Assembly (NCBI GenBank): GCA_900471485.1
Contig: UCEU01000017.1
Coordinates: 1 to 52,750, forward strand
Reading direction: 5' to 3'
Source: Hyphomicrobiales bacterium
Lineage (GTDB): Bacteria > Pseudomonadota > Alphaproteobacteria > Rhizobiales > Rhizobiaceae
DNA: 52,750 bases
Under the pieces are notes generated by a model. That model was not told where the DNA came from. It did not search any database and saw only the letters and a program-made list of their open reading frames with translations. The translations under genes and the position numbers were made by a program. Within the stretch, counting starts at the first letter, position 1; every line of letters starts with the position of its first letter. Positions 18,943-28,874 of the stretch are shown here, piece after piece.

Positions 18943-19770
18943 TCAGACCGTGAAGACCTCGCGGCGCATCAGCTCCCAGCTCTCCTTGTCGGGCGTGATC
19001 AGCAGCCCGCCATCGAGATGATGGGGCAGATAGGGCGAGCCGTCGAAGCGAGCCGCATAGCCGCCGGCCTCGACGCAGGCGAGCGTCCCGCCGAGATGAT
19101 CCCAGGGCATCAGCTTGTTGTACATCAGATAATGCACATGGCCGCCGGAGAACGCCCGGTGCTCGTGCGCGGCGCAGCGGTAGTTGCAGATGAAGCGGAC
19201 CTTGGCGAGATTGGCCAGCACCTCGCCGCGCTTGCCCTGCGGCAGGAAGCCGGTCGAGGCCATGCCGACCATCTGGTCGAGCGCGACGGGCTTGGCGACC
19301 GAGAGCCGCTCGGTGCTACCATCAGGCCGCTTCAGCCACGTGCCGGCGCCCTTCTCCGCGATCACCCAGTCGTCGCCCATCGGATCGTAGATGATGCCGG
19401 CGATGCATTCGCCATTGGCGACCACCGAGGCCATGACGCCGAATGCCGGAATGCCCGACGCGAAATTGAAGGTACCGTCGACGGGATCGACGATGATCGA
19501 CAGCGACGCATCCTTCAGCTTGCCGAGGAATGCCGGATCGGCCGCCACCGTCTCCTCGCCGATGAAGAGTGCATTCGACCAGCGCGTCGCCACCTCGGCC
19601 TTGATCATCCGCTCCGCCTCGAGATCGGCTTCCGTCACAAGGTCGGTCGCCTCAGTCTTGGCGCGCACGTCGTCGCTGCCGAGCCGACGGAAGCGCGGCA
19701 GGATCTCCGCCTTGGCCGCCCGCCTCAGAAGATCCGCCAATGCGGTGATGTCAACGCTTCCGGTGGTCAT
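18943..19770 (-). CDS. inositol monophosphatase family protein (copy 1)
   Basis: A 275-residue Mg-dependent phosphatase of the IMPase/HisN-like family. Metal-binding motifs are visible: GEE in FIGEETVAADP, DPVDGTFNFASG and PWDHLGG. Substrate could be inositol phosphate, histidinol phosphate or another sugar phosphate; the sequence alone does not decide. GGAGAAGAGAGC precedes the ATG. The upstream gene on the same strand, 27 bases away, is a paralogue of identical length, and the two are probably one operon. Confidence 0.88.
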   Translation of the reverse strand: MTTGSVDITALADLLRRAAKAEILPRFRRLGSDDVRAKTEATDLVTEADLEAERMIKAEVATRWSNALFIGEETVAADPAFLGKLKDASLSIIVDPVDGTFNFASGIPAFGVMASVVANGECIAGIIYDPMGDDWVIAEKGAGTWLKRPDGSTERLSVAKPVALDQMVGMASTGFLPQGKRGEVLANLAKVRFICNYRCAAHEHRAFSGGHVHYLMYNKLMPWDHLGGTLACVEAGGYAARFDGSPYLPHHLDGGLLITPDKESWELMRREVFTV

Positions 19771-19797
19771 GCTCTCTTCTCCTTCTTGCTTTCAATC

Positions 19798-20625
19798 TCA
19801 GTCGCCGACGATCTCCGCGCGGATCATCTGCCAGCTCTCGCGGTCCGGTGCGGAAATGATCCCGCCCGTCGTCTCGCCCGGCCTGTAGAGCGTTCCGTTG
19901 AACTTCGCGGTATACCCGCCAGCCTCCTGGTGGAGCAGAACGCCCGCCAAATGATCCCACGGCATCAGCTTCAGGTGGCCGATGAAGTGGAACTTGCCCG
20001 AGGAAGCCATCCAGTATTCGTATGCCGAGCAGTTGTAGTTGAAGCTCATCTTGGTCCGGGCCATGTACGTGGCGACCCGCGAGCGCATCGGCTCCGGCAT
20101 GTGGCTGAAGGCCATGGAGCCGACCATCTCGCCGAGCGGCAGCGCCGGCGCGACTTGGAGGCGTTGCGGCTCAGCGTTTGCCCGATGCAGGAAAGACCCC
20201 GCCCCCTTCATGGCAAGCAGCGTATCGCCGAGTACGGGCTCGTGGATGATGCTCGCGACCGTCTCACCCTTGACCGTCACCGCCAGCATCGTTGCGAACA
20301 CCGGCAGTCCGGCCGCGAAGTTGAACGTGCCATCGACAGGGTCGATGACAAAGCCCAGTTCGGCTTCGGCCAGAGCCGGCACCACCGAGGGATCGGCGTC
20401 GTAAGCCTCTTCGCCAACAACAAGTGCGCCAGGAAACCGCTCTTGGAGCCTGGCCGTGATATAGGCCTCGGAGAGGAGGTCGGCCTGCGTCACGAGATCG
20501 ACCGACGATGTCTTCTCGGCGACCTTGGATGCCGCCGCATTGCGGAAACGCGGCATGATCTCACGCTCCGCGACATGGCCAAGGCAGCCACGGAGAAACT
20601 CTATGTCATTGTCTGCAAACGTCAT
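19798..20625 (-). CDS. inositol monophosphatase family protein (copy 2)
   Basis: A 275-residue paralogue of the downstream gene, with intact motifs VVGEEAYDADP, DPVDGTFNFAAG and PWDHLAG. The two share the family core but differ widely elsewhere, so they are old duplicates or were selected for different substrates. The ATG at 20625 has only a weak GCGAG site. It lies 50 bases after ttcA on the same strand and could be part of a longer leftward unit. Confidence 0.87.
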   Translation of the reverse strand: MTFADNDIEFLRGCLGHVAEREIMPRFRNAAASKVAEKTSSVDLVTQADLLSEAYITARLQERFPGALVVGEEAYDADPSVVPALAEAELGFVIDPVDGTFNFAAGLPVFATMLAVTVKGETVASIIHEPVLGDTLLAMKGAGSFLHRANAEPQRLQVAPALPLGEMVGSMAFSHMPEPMRSRVATYMARTKMSFNYNCSAYEYWMASSGKFHFIGHLKLMPWDHLAGVLLHQEAGGYTAKFNGTLYRPGETTGGIISAPDRESWQMIRAEIVGD

Positions 20626-20675
20626 TTCAAACTCGCTTGATCGAACTGCCCCGGCTCATAGCAAGCGGGTCATGA

Positions 20676-21542
20676 CTATTCGGTGACAGCGAGCGCCGAA
20701 AAGTCGAAAAGCTTGGGGTCGAGCAGATGCGACGGGTTCACATGCGAAAGCGCGCGCAGCATCGTGTCCTTGCGACCCGGCATGCGGCGCTCGATATCGG
20801 CGAGCATGTCCTTCATGGCGTTGCGCTGCAGCCCGTCCTGCGAGCCGCAGAGGTCGCAAGGGATGATCGGAAACTGCATGGCGGCGGCGAATTTCGCCAT
20901 GTCGTCCTCGGCGCAATAGGCCAGCGGCCTGAGCACCATCAGGTCGCCCTCGTCGTTCAGGAGCTTTGCCGGCATCGAGGCCAGGCGGCCGCCGTGGAAG
21001 AAGTTCATGAAGAAGGTTTCGAGAATATCCTCGCGATGATGGCCGAGCACCAGCGCATCACAACCTTCCTCGCGGGCAATGCGATAGAGATTGCCGCGGC
21101 GCAGGCGCGAACAGAGCGAGCAATAGGTGCCCCCGGCCGGAACCTTCTCCTTCACGATCGAATAGGTGTCGCGATACTCGATGCGGTGCTTGACGCCTAT
21201 CTTCGCAAGATACTCCGGCAGGATATGCTTCGGAAAGTTCGGTTGCCCCTGGTCGAGATTGCAGGCAACGAGTTCGACCGGCAGCAGGCCGCGCCATTGC
21301 AGGTCGAGCAGCAGCGCCAGCAGACCGTAGGAATCCTTACCGCCGGAAAGCCCGATCAGCCAGCGCTTCTGGCCGTTCAGCATGCCGAAATCGGCGACGG
21401 CCTGGCGCACCTGGCGCAGCAGCCGCTTGCGCAGCTTGTTGAACGAGACGGAGCTTGGCGCATCGGCAAACAGCGCATGCGCGATCGCGCCCTCGGTCTC
21501 AGGCGTTTCGAGCTCATCCGCGATATTGGCTGCGATATTCAT
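20676..21542 (-). CDS. ttcA: tRNA 2-thiocytidine(32) synthetase TtcA
   Basis: Iron-sulfur enzyme that thiolates cytidine 32 of certain tRNAs using ATP. The 288-residue protein has the PP-loop SGGKDS at residues 66-71 and the cysteine pairs Cys141/Cys144 (YCSLC) and Cys229/Cys232 (CDLC) that hold the [4Fe-4S] cluster and the catalytic thiol. Length agrees with the short TtcA group. trmJ, which methylates the ribose of the same position, lies 7 kb away in this window. Confidence 0.94.
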   Translation of the reverse strand: MNIAANIADELETPETEGAIAHALFADAPSSVSFNKLRKRLLRQVRQAVADFGMLNGQKRWLIGLSGGKDSYGLLALLLDLQWRGLLPVELVACNLDQGQPNFPKHILPEYLAKIGVKHRIEYRDTYSIVKEKVPAGGTYCSLCSRLRRGNLYRIAREEGCDALVLGHHREDILETFFMNFFHGGRLASMPAKLLNDEGDLMVLRPLAYCAEDDMAKFAAAMQFPIIPCDLCGSQDGLQRNAMKDMLADIERRMPGRKDTMLRALSHVNPSHLLDPKLFDFSALAVTE

Positions 21543-21612
21543 TGTCTCATCCGTTCAGGCCCGAGGTCGAAGCCAAATCCCGTCTAGCAGAAAGCCGCGC
21601 CACAACCCAGCA

Positions 21613-22542
21613 TCAATCGCCGAAAACCGACCATCCGGTGCGCGCCGCCAGCATTTCCAGCGCAACCGCGCCAAGCTGCGAATTGCCGACCTTGTTCAGC
21701 CCCGGCGACCAGACCGCGATCGAGGCGATACCGGGCGCCACCGCGAAGATGCCGCCGCCGACGCCGCTCTTGCCGGGAAGGCCGACGTGATAGGCGAAGT
21801 CGCCGGATCCGTCATAGTGGCCGCAAGTCAGCATCAGCGCATTGATGCGCCGCGCTCGCTTGGGCGAAACGACCGAATGACCAGTCATGGGATTGGCGCC
21901 ACGGGCTGCGAGGAAGAGGCCGGCGCGGGCCAACTGCTCGCAGGTCATCGACAGCGCGCATTGGTGGAAATAGACGCCGAGCACATGCTCGACCGGATGA
22001 TCGATATTCTTGTAGGCGCGCATGAAATTAGCGAGCGCGAAATTGCGGTAGCCCGTCTGCGTCTCGGATTTGGCGACCTTGTCGTCGATCGTCACCGTCT
22101 CGTCATCGGCGAGATAGCGCACGAAGCGCAGGACTTCGCCGATCGCCTCGCGCGGCTCGTGTCCGGCGAGCACCACGTCGGCAACGGCAATCGCGCCCGC
22201 ATTGATGAAGGGATTGCGGGGAATGCCGGCTTCCTGCTCGAGCTGGACGATCGAGTTGAAGGAATTGCCCGACGGCTCGCGCCCGACCCGCTTCCACAGC
22301 CCCTCGCCGACCTTGCCGAGCGCCAGCGTCAGCATGAAGACCTTGGAAATACTCTGGATCGAGAACGGCACCGCGGCATTGCCGACGCTATGGACCCTCC
22401 CATCGACCGTTACCACCGAAAGCCCGAACTGGGCGGGATCGATCTTGGCAAGCTCAGGAATATAGTCAGCGACCTTGCCCTCGCCGATGCGCGGCTGAAG
22501 TTCAGTATAGATACTGTCGAGGATTGCCTGCAAATCCGTCAT
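21613..22542 (-). CDS. glsA: glutaminase (serine-dependent, GlsA/YbaS family)
   Basis: Hydrolyses glutamine to glutamate and ammonia in the cytoplasm, via a beta-lactamase-like fold. The 309-residue length fits the family. The catalytic Ser64-x-x-Lys67 is seen in [11 protein letters not shown], and NPFINAGAI, YGxRNFALA-like RNFALANFM and GKSGVGGGI are family hallmarks. The ATG at 22542 is preceded by GAGAGGGG; the frame starts earlier at a TTG without merit. The rpsD terminator lies just upstream, so glsA has its own promoter in the short gap. Confidence 0.95.
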   Translation of the reverse strand: MTDLQAILDSIYTELQPRIGEGKVADYIPELAKIDPAQFGLSVVTVDGRVHSVGNAAVPFSIQSISKVFMLTLALGKVGEGLWKRVGREPSGNSFNSIVQLEQEAGIPRNPFINAGAIAVADVVLAGHEPREAIGEVLRFVRYLADDETVTIDDKVAKSETQTGYRNFALANFMRAYKNIDHPVEHVLGVYFHQCALSMTCEQLARAGLFLAARGANPMTGHSVVSPKRARRINALMLTCGHYDGSGDFAYHVGLPGKSGVGGGIFAVAPGIASIAVWSPGLNKVGNSQLGAVALEMLAARTGWSVFGD

Positions 22543-22565
22543 CACGACCCCTCTCAAGATAACAA

Positions 22566-22591
22566 AAAAGCCGCCCCGAGAGGCGGCTTTT
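22566..22591 (-). terminator. rpsD intrinsic terminator
   Basis: AAAAGCCGCC and GGCGGCTTTT form a perfect ten-base stem around a six-base loop, with T-runs on both sides. It lies 24 bases past the rpsD stop on the minus strand. Confidence 0.9.
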
Positions 22592-22614
22592 CCGTATGCG
22601 AAAACGCCTCGCGA

Positions 22615-23232
22615 TTAACGCGAATAGAATTCGACCACCAGGTGCGGTTCCATGACAACAGCGTACGGTACGTCGCTGAGAGCCGGTACACGAGCGAAGG
22701 TAGCAACCATCTTGTTGTGGTCGACTTCGATGTACTCAGGAACGTCGCGTTCAGCCAGGCTGATAGCTTCGAGAACCGAAACCAGCTGCTTGGACTTCTG
22801 ACGAACTTCGATGACGTCGCCGGCCTTGCAACGGTAGGAACCGATGTTGACGCGAACGCCGTTCACGGTCACGTGGCCGTGGTTGACGAACTGACGGGCA
22901 GCGAAGACGGTCGGAACGAACTTGGCGCGATAAACGATCGCATCCAGGCGGGATTCCAACAGACCGATGAGGTTTTCAGAAGTGTCGCCCTTGCGGCGAG
23001 CTGCTTCGGCGAAGATCGCGCGGAACTGCTTCTCGCGCAGGTCACCGTAGTAACCCTTGAGCTTCTGCTTGGCGCGCAGCTGCACACCGAAGTCCGAGAG
23101 CTTGCCCTTGCGGCGCTGGCCGTGCTGGCCCGGGCCGTATTCGCGGCGGTTCACCGGGGACTTAGGACGGCCCCAGATGTTTTCGCCCATACGGCGGTCA
23201 ATTTTGTACTTGGACGATTCGCGCTTGCTCAT
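22615..23232 (-). CDS. rpsD: 30S ribosomal protein S4
   Basis: A 205-residue S4, the primary 16S rRNA-binding protein that nucleates 30S assembly. [20 protein letters not shown] at the start and the S4 RNA-binding domain ([30 protein letters not shown]) are typical. The ATG at 23232 has GGAAA upstream; the longer frame to 23289 carries no S4 sequence. It stands alone rather than in the alpha operon, as is usual in rhizobia. The 284 bases upstream (23233-23516) contain no gene and no regulatory RNA that I can recognise. Confidence 0.97.
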   Translation of the reverse strand: MSKRESSKYKIDRRMGENIWGRPKSPVNRREYGPGQHGQRRKGKLSDFGVQLRAKQKLKGYYGDLREKQFRAIFAEAARRKGDTSENLIGLLESRLDAIVYRAKFVPTVFAARQFVNHGHVTVNGVRVNIGSYRCKAGDVIEVRQKSKQLVSVLEAISLAERDVPEYIEVDHNKMVATFARVPALSDVPYAVVMEPHLVVEFYSR

Positions 23233-23474
23233 CGTATTTCCTTTCAGAATGTTACGGCGGTCTGTTTCCAAACCGCTCGAAGGAAACACGCCCTCCTTTG
23301 GCCTCTTTGAGGGAGGCCCGACAGGATTTTCCGGTTACGCGAACTGGAAACTCCACGGGACATGTCAAATGAAACACGGGACATTGCTGCCCCGTGCTGG
23401 CGCGGTCTTTAGGGTGAAGTCACTGGAATGTCAATCACAATCCATGGCCGACACCGGCAAAACCGTATGATCCC

Positions 23475-23518
23475 AAGCAAGCCGGAACGGCTTGCTTCCA
23501 TGAAAGCCGGAGCGGCTT
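23475..23518 (-). terminator. tandem hairpins at the 3' end of phoA
   Basis: AAGCAAGCC-GGAAC-GGCTTGCTT (23475-23497) is a perfect nine-base stem. A second, smaller stem AAGCCG-GAG-CGGCTT (23504-23518) overlaps the phoA stop codon. The two share AAGCCGGARCGGCTT, so they look like a short direct duplication 25 bases apart. There is no U-tract. Confidence 0.45.
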
Positions 23519-24971
23519 ACTTCATGGCGGCCTTCTGCACCTTCAGGCCGAGCGCATCGCTGATCGTGTAGAAGAGGTCCGTCTGGTCGGTCAAACCGCT
23601 GACATTGGCCGCGCGCGGACCGTAGGCTGCGATACGCAGCTGCGAACCGGTATGGCCCTGGTCGTCGACTTCATCAGAGTTGCCGTAGCTGACGGCCATC
23701 ACGGCGCCGTCCTTGGTCATCAGCGCTTCCGTCAGGCCGGGAGCCTTGGCGCTGGCGTCGATGATCTGGCTGGCATGCGCGTGGTCGGCGGTGACGATGA
23801 CGAGCGTATCGCCCTTCTGCTCCGCGAACTTCAGCGCTTCCTGAACGGCTTCGTCGAGATCGACGGTCTCGCCGATCTGGCCGCAGGGGTTGGCGGCGTG
23901 GTCCTGCTTGTCGATCGAGGCGCCCTCGACCTGCAGGAAGAAGCCCTTCTCGTTGGTGCTGAGGAGCTCGATCGCCTTCGACGTCATCTGCGCCAGCGTC
24001 GGCGTGGCGGGTGTGCGCTTCTCGTTCGGCTGGCAAACGACAGGCTCCTTCTCGACATTGCCGTAGTGGCTCGCCTGTGGCCCCTGCCAGCGGATCGGCA
24101 TGTTGCCGTCGGCGAACAGTCCGAGAACCGGCGCGCTGTCATTGGCCTGCTTGACGGCGGCAAGCTCGTCGGCGCTGGTAACGATCTTGTAGCCGCGCTC
24201 TTCGGCCTGCTGGCGCAGCGTCTTGCCCTTCCATTCGCCGGCCTTGGCCATCTCGCCGAAGCTCTTGGCGCCACCGCCGAGCGTCACGTCGGCGCGCGCG
24301 TTGATCAGCTGCTCGGTGATCGAGCCCTTGCCGCCATTCTCAAGCGCATTGCTGGCGCACTTCTCGGTGGTCGCTTCGGGACCGTAGCACTTGCGCTGCG
24401 TCACATGGGCGACCTGCACGGCGGGTGTTGCGTCCTGCAGCTCTGCGGTGGACACGTTGCCCGTGGCCAGACCGGCGGCCTTCGCCTTCTCCAGCAGCGT
24501 CTCGTGCGCATCTTCGCGGATATCGACGCCGATCGCGCCGTTATAGCTCTTCACGCCGGTTGCCCAGGCGGTACCCGATGCGGCGGAGTCGGTCACATAG
24601 GTCGGCTTGCCGGTCTTCTTGTCGAGAGAATAATGGGTGTACTGGCCGGTGACAGGCAGAGCATCGATACCCTTGAAATACTGACCGGCGCCGACGGCGT
24701 AGTTGCGCGCGATGGTGATTTCGGAATCACCCATGCCATCGCCGATCAGAAGGATGACGTTGTTCGGGCGACCATCGACGATCGCGGCACGATAGGCTTC
24801 GGTGATGTCGCCGGAGATGCGGCGCGCGCCCCCGGGCGTGCTCAAGTCCTCGCTGGCGCCGCGCTCCATGAGCTTGGTCGCTGCGGCATCGGCGGCATGG
24901 ACAGGCTGAATGGCAACGGTGGCAAGCAGCGCTGCTGCGAATGCGGTGATCGCACGGGTGGAATTCGACAT
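23517..24971 (-). CDS. phoA: alkaline phosphatase, PhoA type
   Basis: Periplasmic Zn/Mg phosphomonoesterase that releases phosphate from organic esters. The 484-residue precursor has a Sec signal peptide ending near PVHAADA (residues 23-29). The nucleophile is Ser129 in [13 protein letters not shown]; metal ligands appear in [31 protein letters not shown] and GHTGS. The start at 24971 gives a nine-base gap to AGGAG; the ATG at 24980 touches that site directly and is unlikely. Control by PhoB under phosphate starvation is expected for the family. Confidence 0.95.
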   Translation of the reverse strand: MSNSTRAITAFAAALLATVAIQPVHAADAAATKLMERGASEDLSTPGGARRISGDITEAYRAAIVDGRPNNVILLIGDGMGDSEITIARNYAVGAGQYFKGIDALPVTGQYTHYSLDKKTGKPTYVTDSAASGTAWATGVKSYNGAIGVDIREDAHETLLEKAKAAGLATGNVSTAELQDATPAVQVAHVTQRKCYGPEATTEKCASNALENGGKGSITEQLINARADVTLGGGAKSFGEMAKAGEWKGKTLRQQAEERGYKIVTSADELAAVKQANDSAPVLGLFADGNMPIRWQGPQASHYGNVEKEPVVCQPNEKRTPATPTLAQMTSKAIELLSTNEKGFFLQVEGASIDKQDHAANPCGQIGETVDLDEAVQEALKFAEQKGDTLVIVTADHAHASQIIDASAKAPGLTEALMTKDGAVMAVSYGNSDEVDDQGHTGSQLRIAAYGPRAANVSGLTDQTDLFYTISDALGLKVQKAAMK

Positions 24972-25038
24972 GGCCAACATCTCCTCTGGGCAAAAGGTCT
25001 ATGCCCGCGTGGGGCATGCGGCGTTATCCACCCCTGAG

Positions 25039-25056
25039 ATGAACAGCATGTGACAC
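25039..25056 (-). promoter_or_regulatory. possible Pho box upstream of phoA
   Basis: The minus strand reads GTGTCAC-ATGC-TGTTCAT, a weak match to the repeated CTGTCAT-N4-CTGTCAT of PhoB sites: the TGTCA core is intact in the first half and carries one inserted T in the second. It lies about 70-85 bases upstream of the phoA start. Suggestive only because of the gene it precedes. Confidence 0.3.
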
Positions 25057-25148
25057 GAGCAACCCTATCGTGTACCGAACGCCGATACACGACAAAAAAC
25101 CGCAAGGCGACTTTTATCTCATAATGTGAATATCGAAGCTGACTGCTT

Positions 25149-26666
25149 TTACTCAGCAGCCGACTGTACGTCATCTACGTCAGGCGCATTGGCATCACCA
25201 GGCGCCGTCTGGCAGTTGATGTCGGGGAAGGCGACGATCCGCTTGCCAGAGAAATCGGTGTGGACGACCACCGTCCCCTGCTCCTCGAAATAGCCGAGGA
25301 GACGCCGGGCGCGACGGGCCGAATGCGTGCCATAGGCGCGCGCGATGCGGGCGTCGGACGGGCAAGGCTCGCCGCACACGGCAGCCTTGGCAAGCATCAG
25401 GAAGACGCCCTGCAGATCATCGGTCACGCTTGATGACAGCGACAGTGCTGTGGTCCAGGCTTCGGTCCCGGCGGTCTCGGGATCGACGCCCGAGCGCGAT
25501 ACGGCGACGCGGCGACGGAATTCCGGCAGCGACATAGGCGATCCCGGCACGCGGCGCATGCGAAGCCGCACGAGGAACTCTTGATAAAGCACCGAATCCG
25601 TGCGGAAACCCGAGCCCGGATCGTCGAGGATCTCGCTCAATACGGCTGAGACGCGCTCCTCGCGGTCTTCCGCCGACATCTCTGGCTGGCCGGCGCGGCC
25701 TTCGGCTGGCTGCGGCGCGGTGGCGGCGGGTGCGGAACGCGAAAGCTCGGCCAGAATATCCGTGGTCGGACGTGGCGCGGGCGCTGCGCGGCGCACGATC
25801 GGCCGCTGGAATTCTTCCGGATCCGGCGTGAAGATCAGGTCTTCGACGTCCTGAGGAGAGTCCGGCAGCGGCATCAGCTTGGGGCTCGACGAACGCGCCG
25901 AGGTCTCGACATTGCCGATCTGGATCGGCAATGGCCGACGCGACAGAGCCGGGCCGAGCGCGACGAAATTACCGCGCTTCAGGTCTCGAAACATCTCCGC
26001 CTGGCGGCGATCCATGCCGAGCAGGTCGGCGGCGCGCGCCATGTCGATATCGAGGAAGGTGCGGCCCATCAGGAAGTTGGAGGCTTCGGCGGCGACGTTC
26101 TTGGCGAGCTTGGCCAGACGCTGCGTGGCGATGACACCGGCCAGACCGCGCTTACGTCCACGGCACATCAGGTTGGTCATCGCGCCGAGCGACATCTTGC
26201 GCGCATCGTCCGAGACTTCGCCGGCCACCGACGGCGCAAACATCTGCGCTTCGTCGACGACGACGAGAACAGGATACCAGAACTCGCGATCGGCATCGAA
26301 CATGCCGTTGAGGAAGGCGGCGGCGGCGCGCATCTGCTGCTCGATCTCAAGCCCTTCGAGCGTGAGAACGCAGGAGACGCGGTGCTGGCGGATGCGGTTG
26401 GCAATGCCCGCAAGCTCTGCCTCGGTGCGCTCACCATCGACGACCACATGGCCGAACTTGTCGCTCAGGGTGACGAAATCGCCCTCGGGGTCGATGATGA
26501 CCTGCTGTACCCACGGCGCGGATTGCTCGAGCAGGCGTCGCAACAGGTGCGACTTCCCGGAGCCGGAATTGCCCTGAACAAGGAGACGGGTCGCCAGAAG
26601 CTCCTCGATATCGAGCGTGGCCGGATTGCCTCCCGACGCCGATCCCATATCGATACCAACCTGCAC
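25149..26666 (-). CDS. HerA-like ATPase (DUF87 family)
   Basis: A 505-residue cytoplasmic ATPase related to HerA/FtsK-type helicases. Walker A is GNSGSGKS (residues 32-39), Walker B is PVLVVVDEAQMF, and VIATQRLAKLAKNVAAE resembles the HerA sensor region. A flexible Pro/Ala/Ser-rich linker (about 285-370) leads to a C-terminal part of about 140 residues that I cannot assign. GTG at 26666 starts MQVGIDMGSASGG and has a purine-rich GGGGAATGGGGAC site; the frame is open to 26753. No NurA-like nuclease gene is adjacent, so a standard HerA-NurA pair is not indicated. Confidence 0.82.
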   Translation of the reverse strand: MQVGIDMGSASGGNPATLDIEELLATRLLVQGNSGSGKSHLLRRLLEQSAPWVQQVIIDPEGDFVTLSDKFGHVVVDGERTEAELAGIANRIRQHRVSCVLTLEGLEIEQQMRAAAAFLNGMFDADREFWYPVLVVVDEAQMFAPSVAGEVSDDARKMSLGAMTNLMCRGRKRGLAGVIATQRLAKLAKNVAAEASNFLMGRTFLDIDMARAADLLGMDRRQAEMFRDLKRGNFVALGPALSRRPLPIQIGNVETSARSSSPKLMPLPDSPQDVEDLIFTPDPEEFQRPIVRRAAPAPRPTTDILAELSRSAPAATAPQPAEGRAGQPEMSAEDREERVSAVLSEILDDPGSGFRTDSVLYQEFLVRLRMRRVPGSPMSLPEFRRRVAVSRSGVDPETAGTEAWTTALSLSSSVTDDLQGVFLMLAKAAVCGEPCPSDARIARAYGTHSARRARRLLGYFEEQGTVVVHTDFSGKRIVAFPDINCQTAPGDANAPDVDDVQSAAE

Positions 26667-26769
26667 GTCCCCATTCCCCTTCTGAAAATCAACGCCACTC
26701 TCTAGCAGATTCGCGGCGGAATGCTCGGCCCGACGAACGAAACCCACAAACAATCACGGGATTTTCGAA

Positions 26770-27945
26770 TCAGGCTGCCTCGTCTGCAACGATCGGGTTC
26801 CGCCCCTGCTCTGTTCTCGGTATCAGCATGCGCGTAAACAGGAGGCTGACCGCCAAGGGAACGAGCAGAATGCCGAGGCCGACCCGCAGGCCGAATGCCT
26901 CGGCCACGAAGCCGATCGCCGGTGGGCCGACGAGGAAGCCGCTGAGCGCGATAAAGGTCAGGATGGCGACGCTGGCGGCCGCCGGCCGGTCCGTCAGGCT
27001 GGCCGATGCCGTAACTGCCAGCGGGAAGCCGACCGATACGCCGACGCCAATCGCCGCGAAACCGACCAAAGCCACCGCCGTGTTCGGCGCGAGCAGCACG
27101 ACCATCATGCCGGCAAGCGACGCGCAACCGCAGACCCGGGCGATGGCAACCGCGCCAAACCGGCTCTTCATATAATCGCCGCCGAAACGCCCTGTTGCCA
27201 CGAGGCAGGCGAAGACGGAGTAGCCGAGACCGGTCAGCGCGCCGGTCGCAAACAGCACGTCGCGCAGATAGACCGCCGACCAGTCGGCGATCGCGCCTTC
27301 GGTCATGGTGATGCCGAAGGTGAAGGCGCAGATGCCGAGAAGTGCCGCACTCGGCAGCTTGAACGGCGCGCTTTTCGCATGCGACGTCTCGGTTGCCGGA
27401 TCGGGCCCGAGCGGCAACAGCACGCTGACGAGGAGCGCGATCGGCAGCACCAGCAGCGCGATCAAGGCGATTGACCAGTTCGCCGGCAGATGCAACGCAG
27501 CCGCCCCCACGCCAAGCAGACTGCCCGCCATGATGCCGAGGCTCCAGAAGCCATGGCAGCGGCTCATTATGACCAGCCCGGTCGTCTTCTCCGCCCGGTC
27601 GGCCTCGACATTCAGCCCGAGTTCAAGCGTCGACAGCGTGACGCCGAGGATCATCAACGCGAAGAACAGCGTGGTGATGTTGTCGGCGAAGGCCGGCAGG
27701 GACACGACCGCGAGGAAGGCGACGAAACCATAGATGATCGTCGCGCGTCCGCCGATTTTCGCGACCAGACGGCCGGCGAAGGGCAAGGTCATCAGCGTGC
27801 CGATCGGCAGCCCGAGCAGCGCGATGGCGAGATCGGCCGGCCCCATGCCGAGCTTTGCCTGCACATCGGGGATACGCGGCAGCCAGCTGCCGAAGGCGAT
27901 CGGCTGCAGAAAGAAGATCAGCATCACAAGTCTTTGAAACGACAT
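26770..27945 (-). CDS. MFS transporter (YbjJ-like)
   Basis: A 391-residue inner-membrane permease with about twelve helices. SWLPRIPDVQAKLGM at the start, GFWSLG in the middle and a duplicated six-helix layout suit the YbjJ/fucose-permease-like branch of the superfamily. AGGGGAATG precedes the ATG. It lies 103 bases after the HerA-like gene in reverse order and 125 bases from murI, all on the minus strand. Substrate unknown. Confidence 0.85.
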   Translation of the reverse strand: MSFQRLVMLIFFLQPIAFGSWLPRIPDVQAKLGMGPADLAIALLGLPIGTLMTLPFAGRLVAKIGGRATIIYGFVAFLAVVSLPAFADNITTLFFALMILGVTLSTLELGLNVEADRAEKTTGLVIMSRCHGFWSLGIMAGSLLGVGAAALHLPANWSIALIALLVLPIALLVSVLLPLGPDPATETSHAKSAPFKLPSAALLGICAFTFGITMTEGAIADWSAVYLRDVLFATGALTGLGYSVFACLVATGRFGGDYMKSRFGAVAIARVCGCASLAGMMVVLLAPNTAVALVGFAAIGVGVSVGFPLAVTASASLTDRPAAASVAILTFIALSGFLVGPPAIGFVAEAFGLRVGLGILLVPLAVSLLFTRMLIPRTEQGRNPIVADEAA

Positions 27946-28070
27946 AAGACATTCCCCTGTTCGCGTCAGGGAGCCGAAGCCCGCGAACGATTCTCCATCT
28001 CAGAGCTTGCGATATCGGCATCGCGAAGGAAAGCGCCGACGGCGCGAAAGATCGCTGCCATGGAACGATG

Positions 28071-28874
28071 TCACCGGACGGTGAGACCAAATCCCTGCAT
28101 CAGCCGTTTCGTCGAAAAATCCGGATTGCCCGACGTGAAGACCGCGAAGTCGAAATTGTCGGGATGCACGGCATCGGCCACTTCAGGGACGAGGCTGCGC
28201 GCGCGCCGCGCGATAGCCTCCGCCGGATCCAGCCAATCGACCGGCCACGGCGCCAGCCTCCTGAAGATGTTGGCCATGAACGGATAGTGCGTGCAGGCAA
28301 GCACGACGATATCGGTCTTCCTGCCGTCCTTCTCGACGAAGCACTGTTCGATCTCGCCCATGACGGCCTCATCGGAGAGCGTATCACCGCGAATATAGGC
28401 CTCCGCCATGCGGGCGAGATTTTCAGAGCCGACGAGCCGCACATGGCACTGCTGCGCGAAGGACTGGATGAGATCGCGCGTATAGGCGCGCTTGACGGTT
28501 CCGGGTGTCGCCAGCACCGATACGAGGCCCGAGCGCGTGCGCTCCGCCGCCGGCTTGATGGCCGGCACGGTGCCGACGAAGGTCATGCCGGGGAATGCCG
28601 CGCGCAGATCGGCGCCAGCGAGCGTGAAGGCCGTGTTGCAGGCGATGATGCAGACCTCTGGGTCGTGCTCGCGAAGCAGCCGCGCGAACAGATCGATGAT
28701 CCGCTCCTTCAGCGCCTGCTCTTCCCATCCGCCATAGGGAAAGCCGGCATCGTCGGCGACATAGATGAAACCGCGTTCGGGCATAAGCACGCGCGCCTCT
28801 CGCAGCACCGTCAGCCCACCAATACCTGAATCGAAGACCAGGACGGGTTTCAGCTCATGCGTCGCTGCTGTCAT
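28071..28874 (-). CDS. murI: glutamate racemase
   Basis: Makes D-glutamate for peptidoglycan by cofactor-free racemisation. The 267-residue protein has the catalytic cysteines Cys79 (ACNTAFT) and Cys194 (ACTHYPF), the substrate-binding [10 protein letters not shown] and the PYGG segment. Its first 20 bases overlap the 3' end of trmJ, which lies upstream on the same strand, so the two are coupled. Confidence 0.95.
   Translation of the reverse strand: MTAATHELKPVLVFDSGIGGLTVLREARVLMPERGFIYVADDAGFPYGGWEEQALKERIIDLFARLLREHDPEVCIIACNTAFTLAGADLRAAFPGMTFVGTVPAIKPAAERTRSGLVSVLATPGTVKRAYTRDLIQSFAQQCHVRLVGSENLARMAEAYIRGDTLSDEAVMGEIEQCFVEKDGRKTDIVVLACTHYPFMANIFRRLAPWPVDWLDPAEAIARRARSLVPEVADAVHPDNFDFAVFTSGNPDFSTKRLMQGFGLTVR

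Noticed and set aside
21382..23310. 642-codon open frame spanning glsA and rpsD on the plus strand
   Set aside because: It crosses two well-supported minus-strand genes and the rpsD terminator, and has no recognisable domain.
23057..23470. 137-codon plus-strand frame over the rpsD start
   Set aside because: Lies opposite the rpsD N-terminus and its upstream region; no supporting feature.
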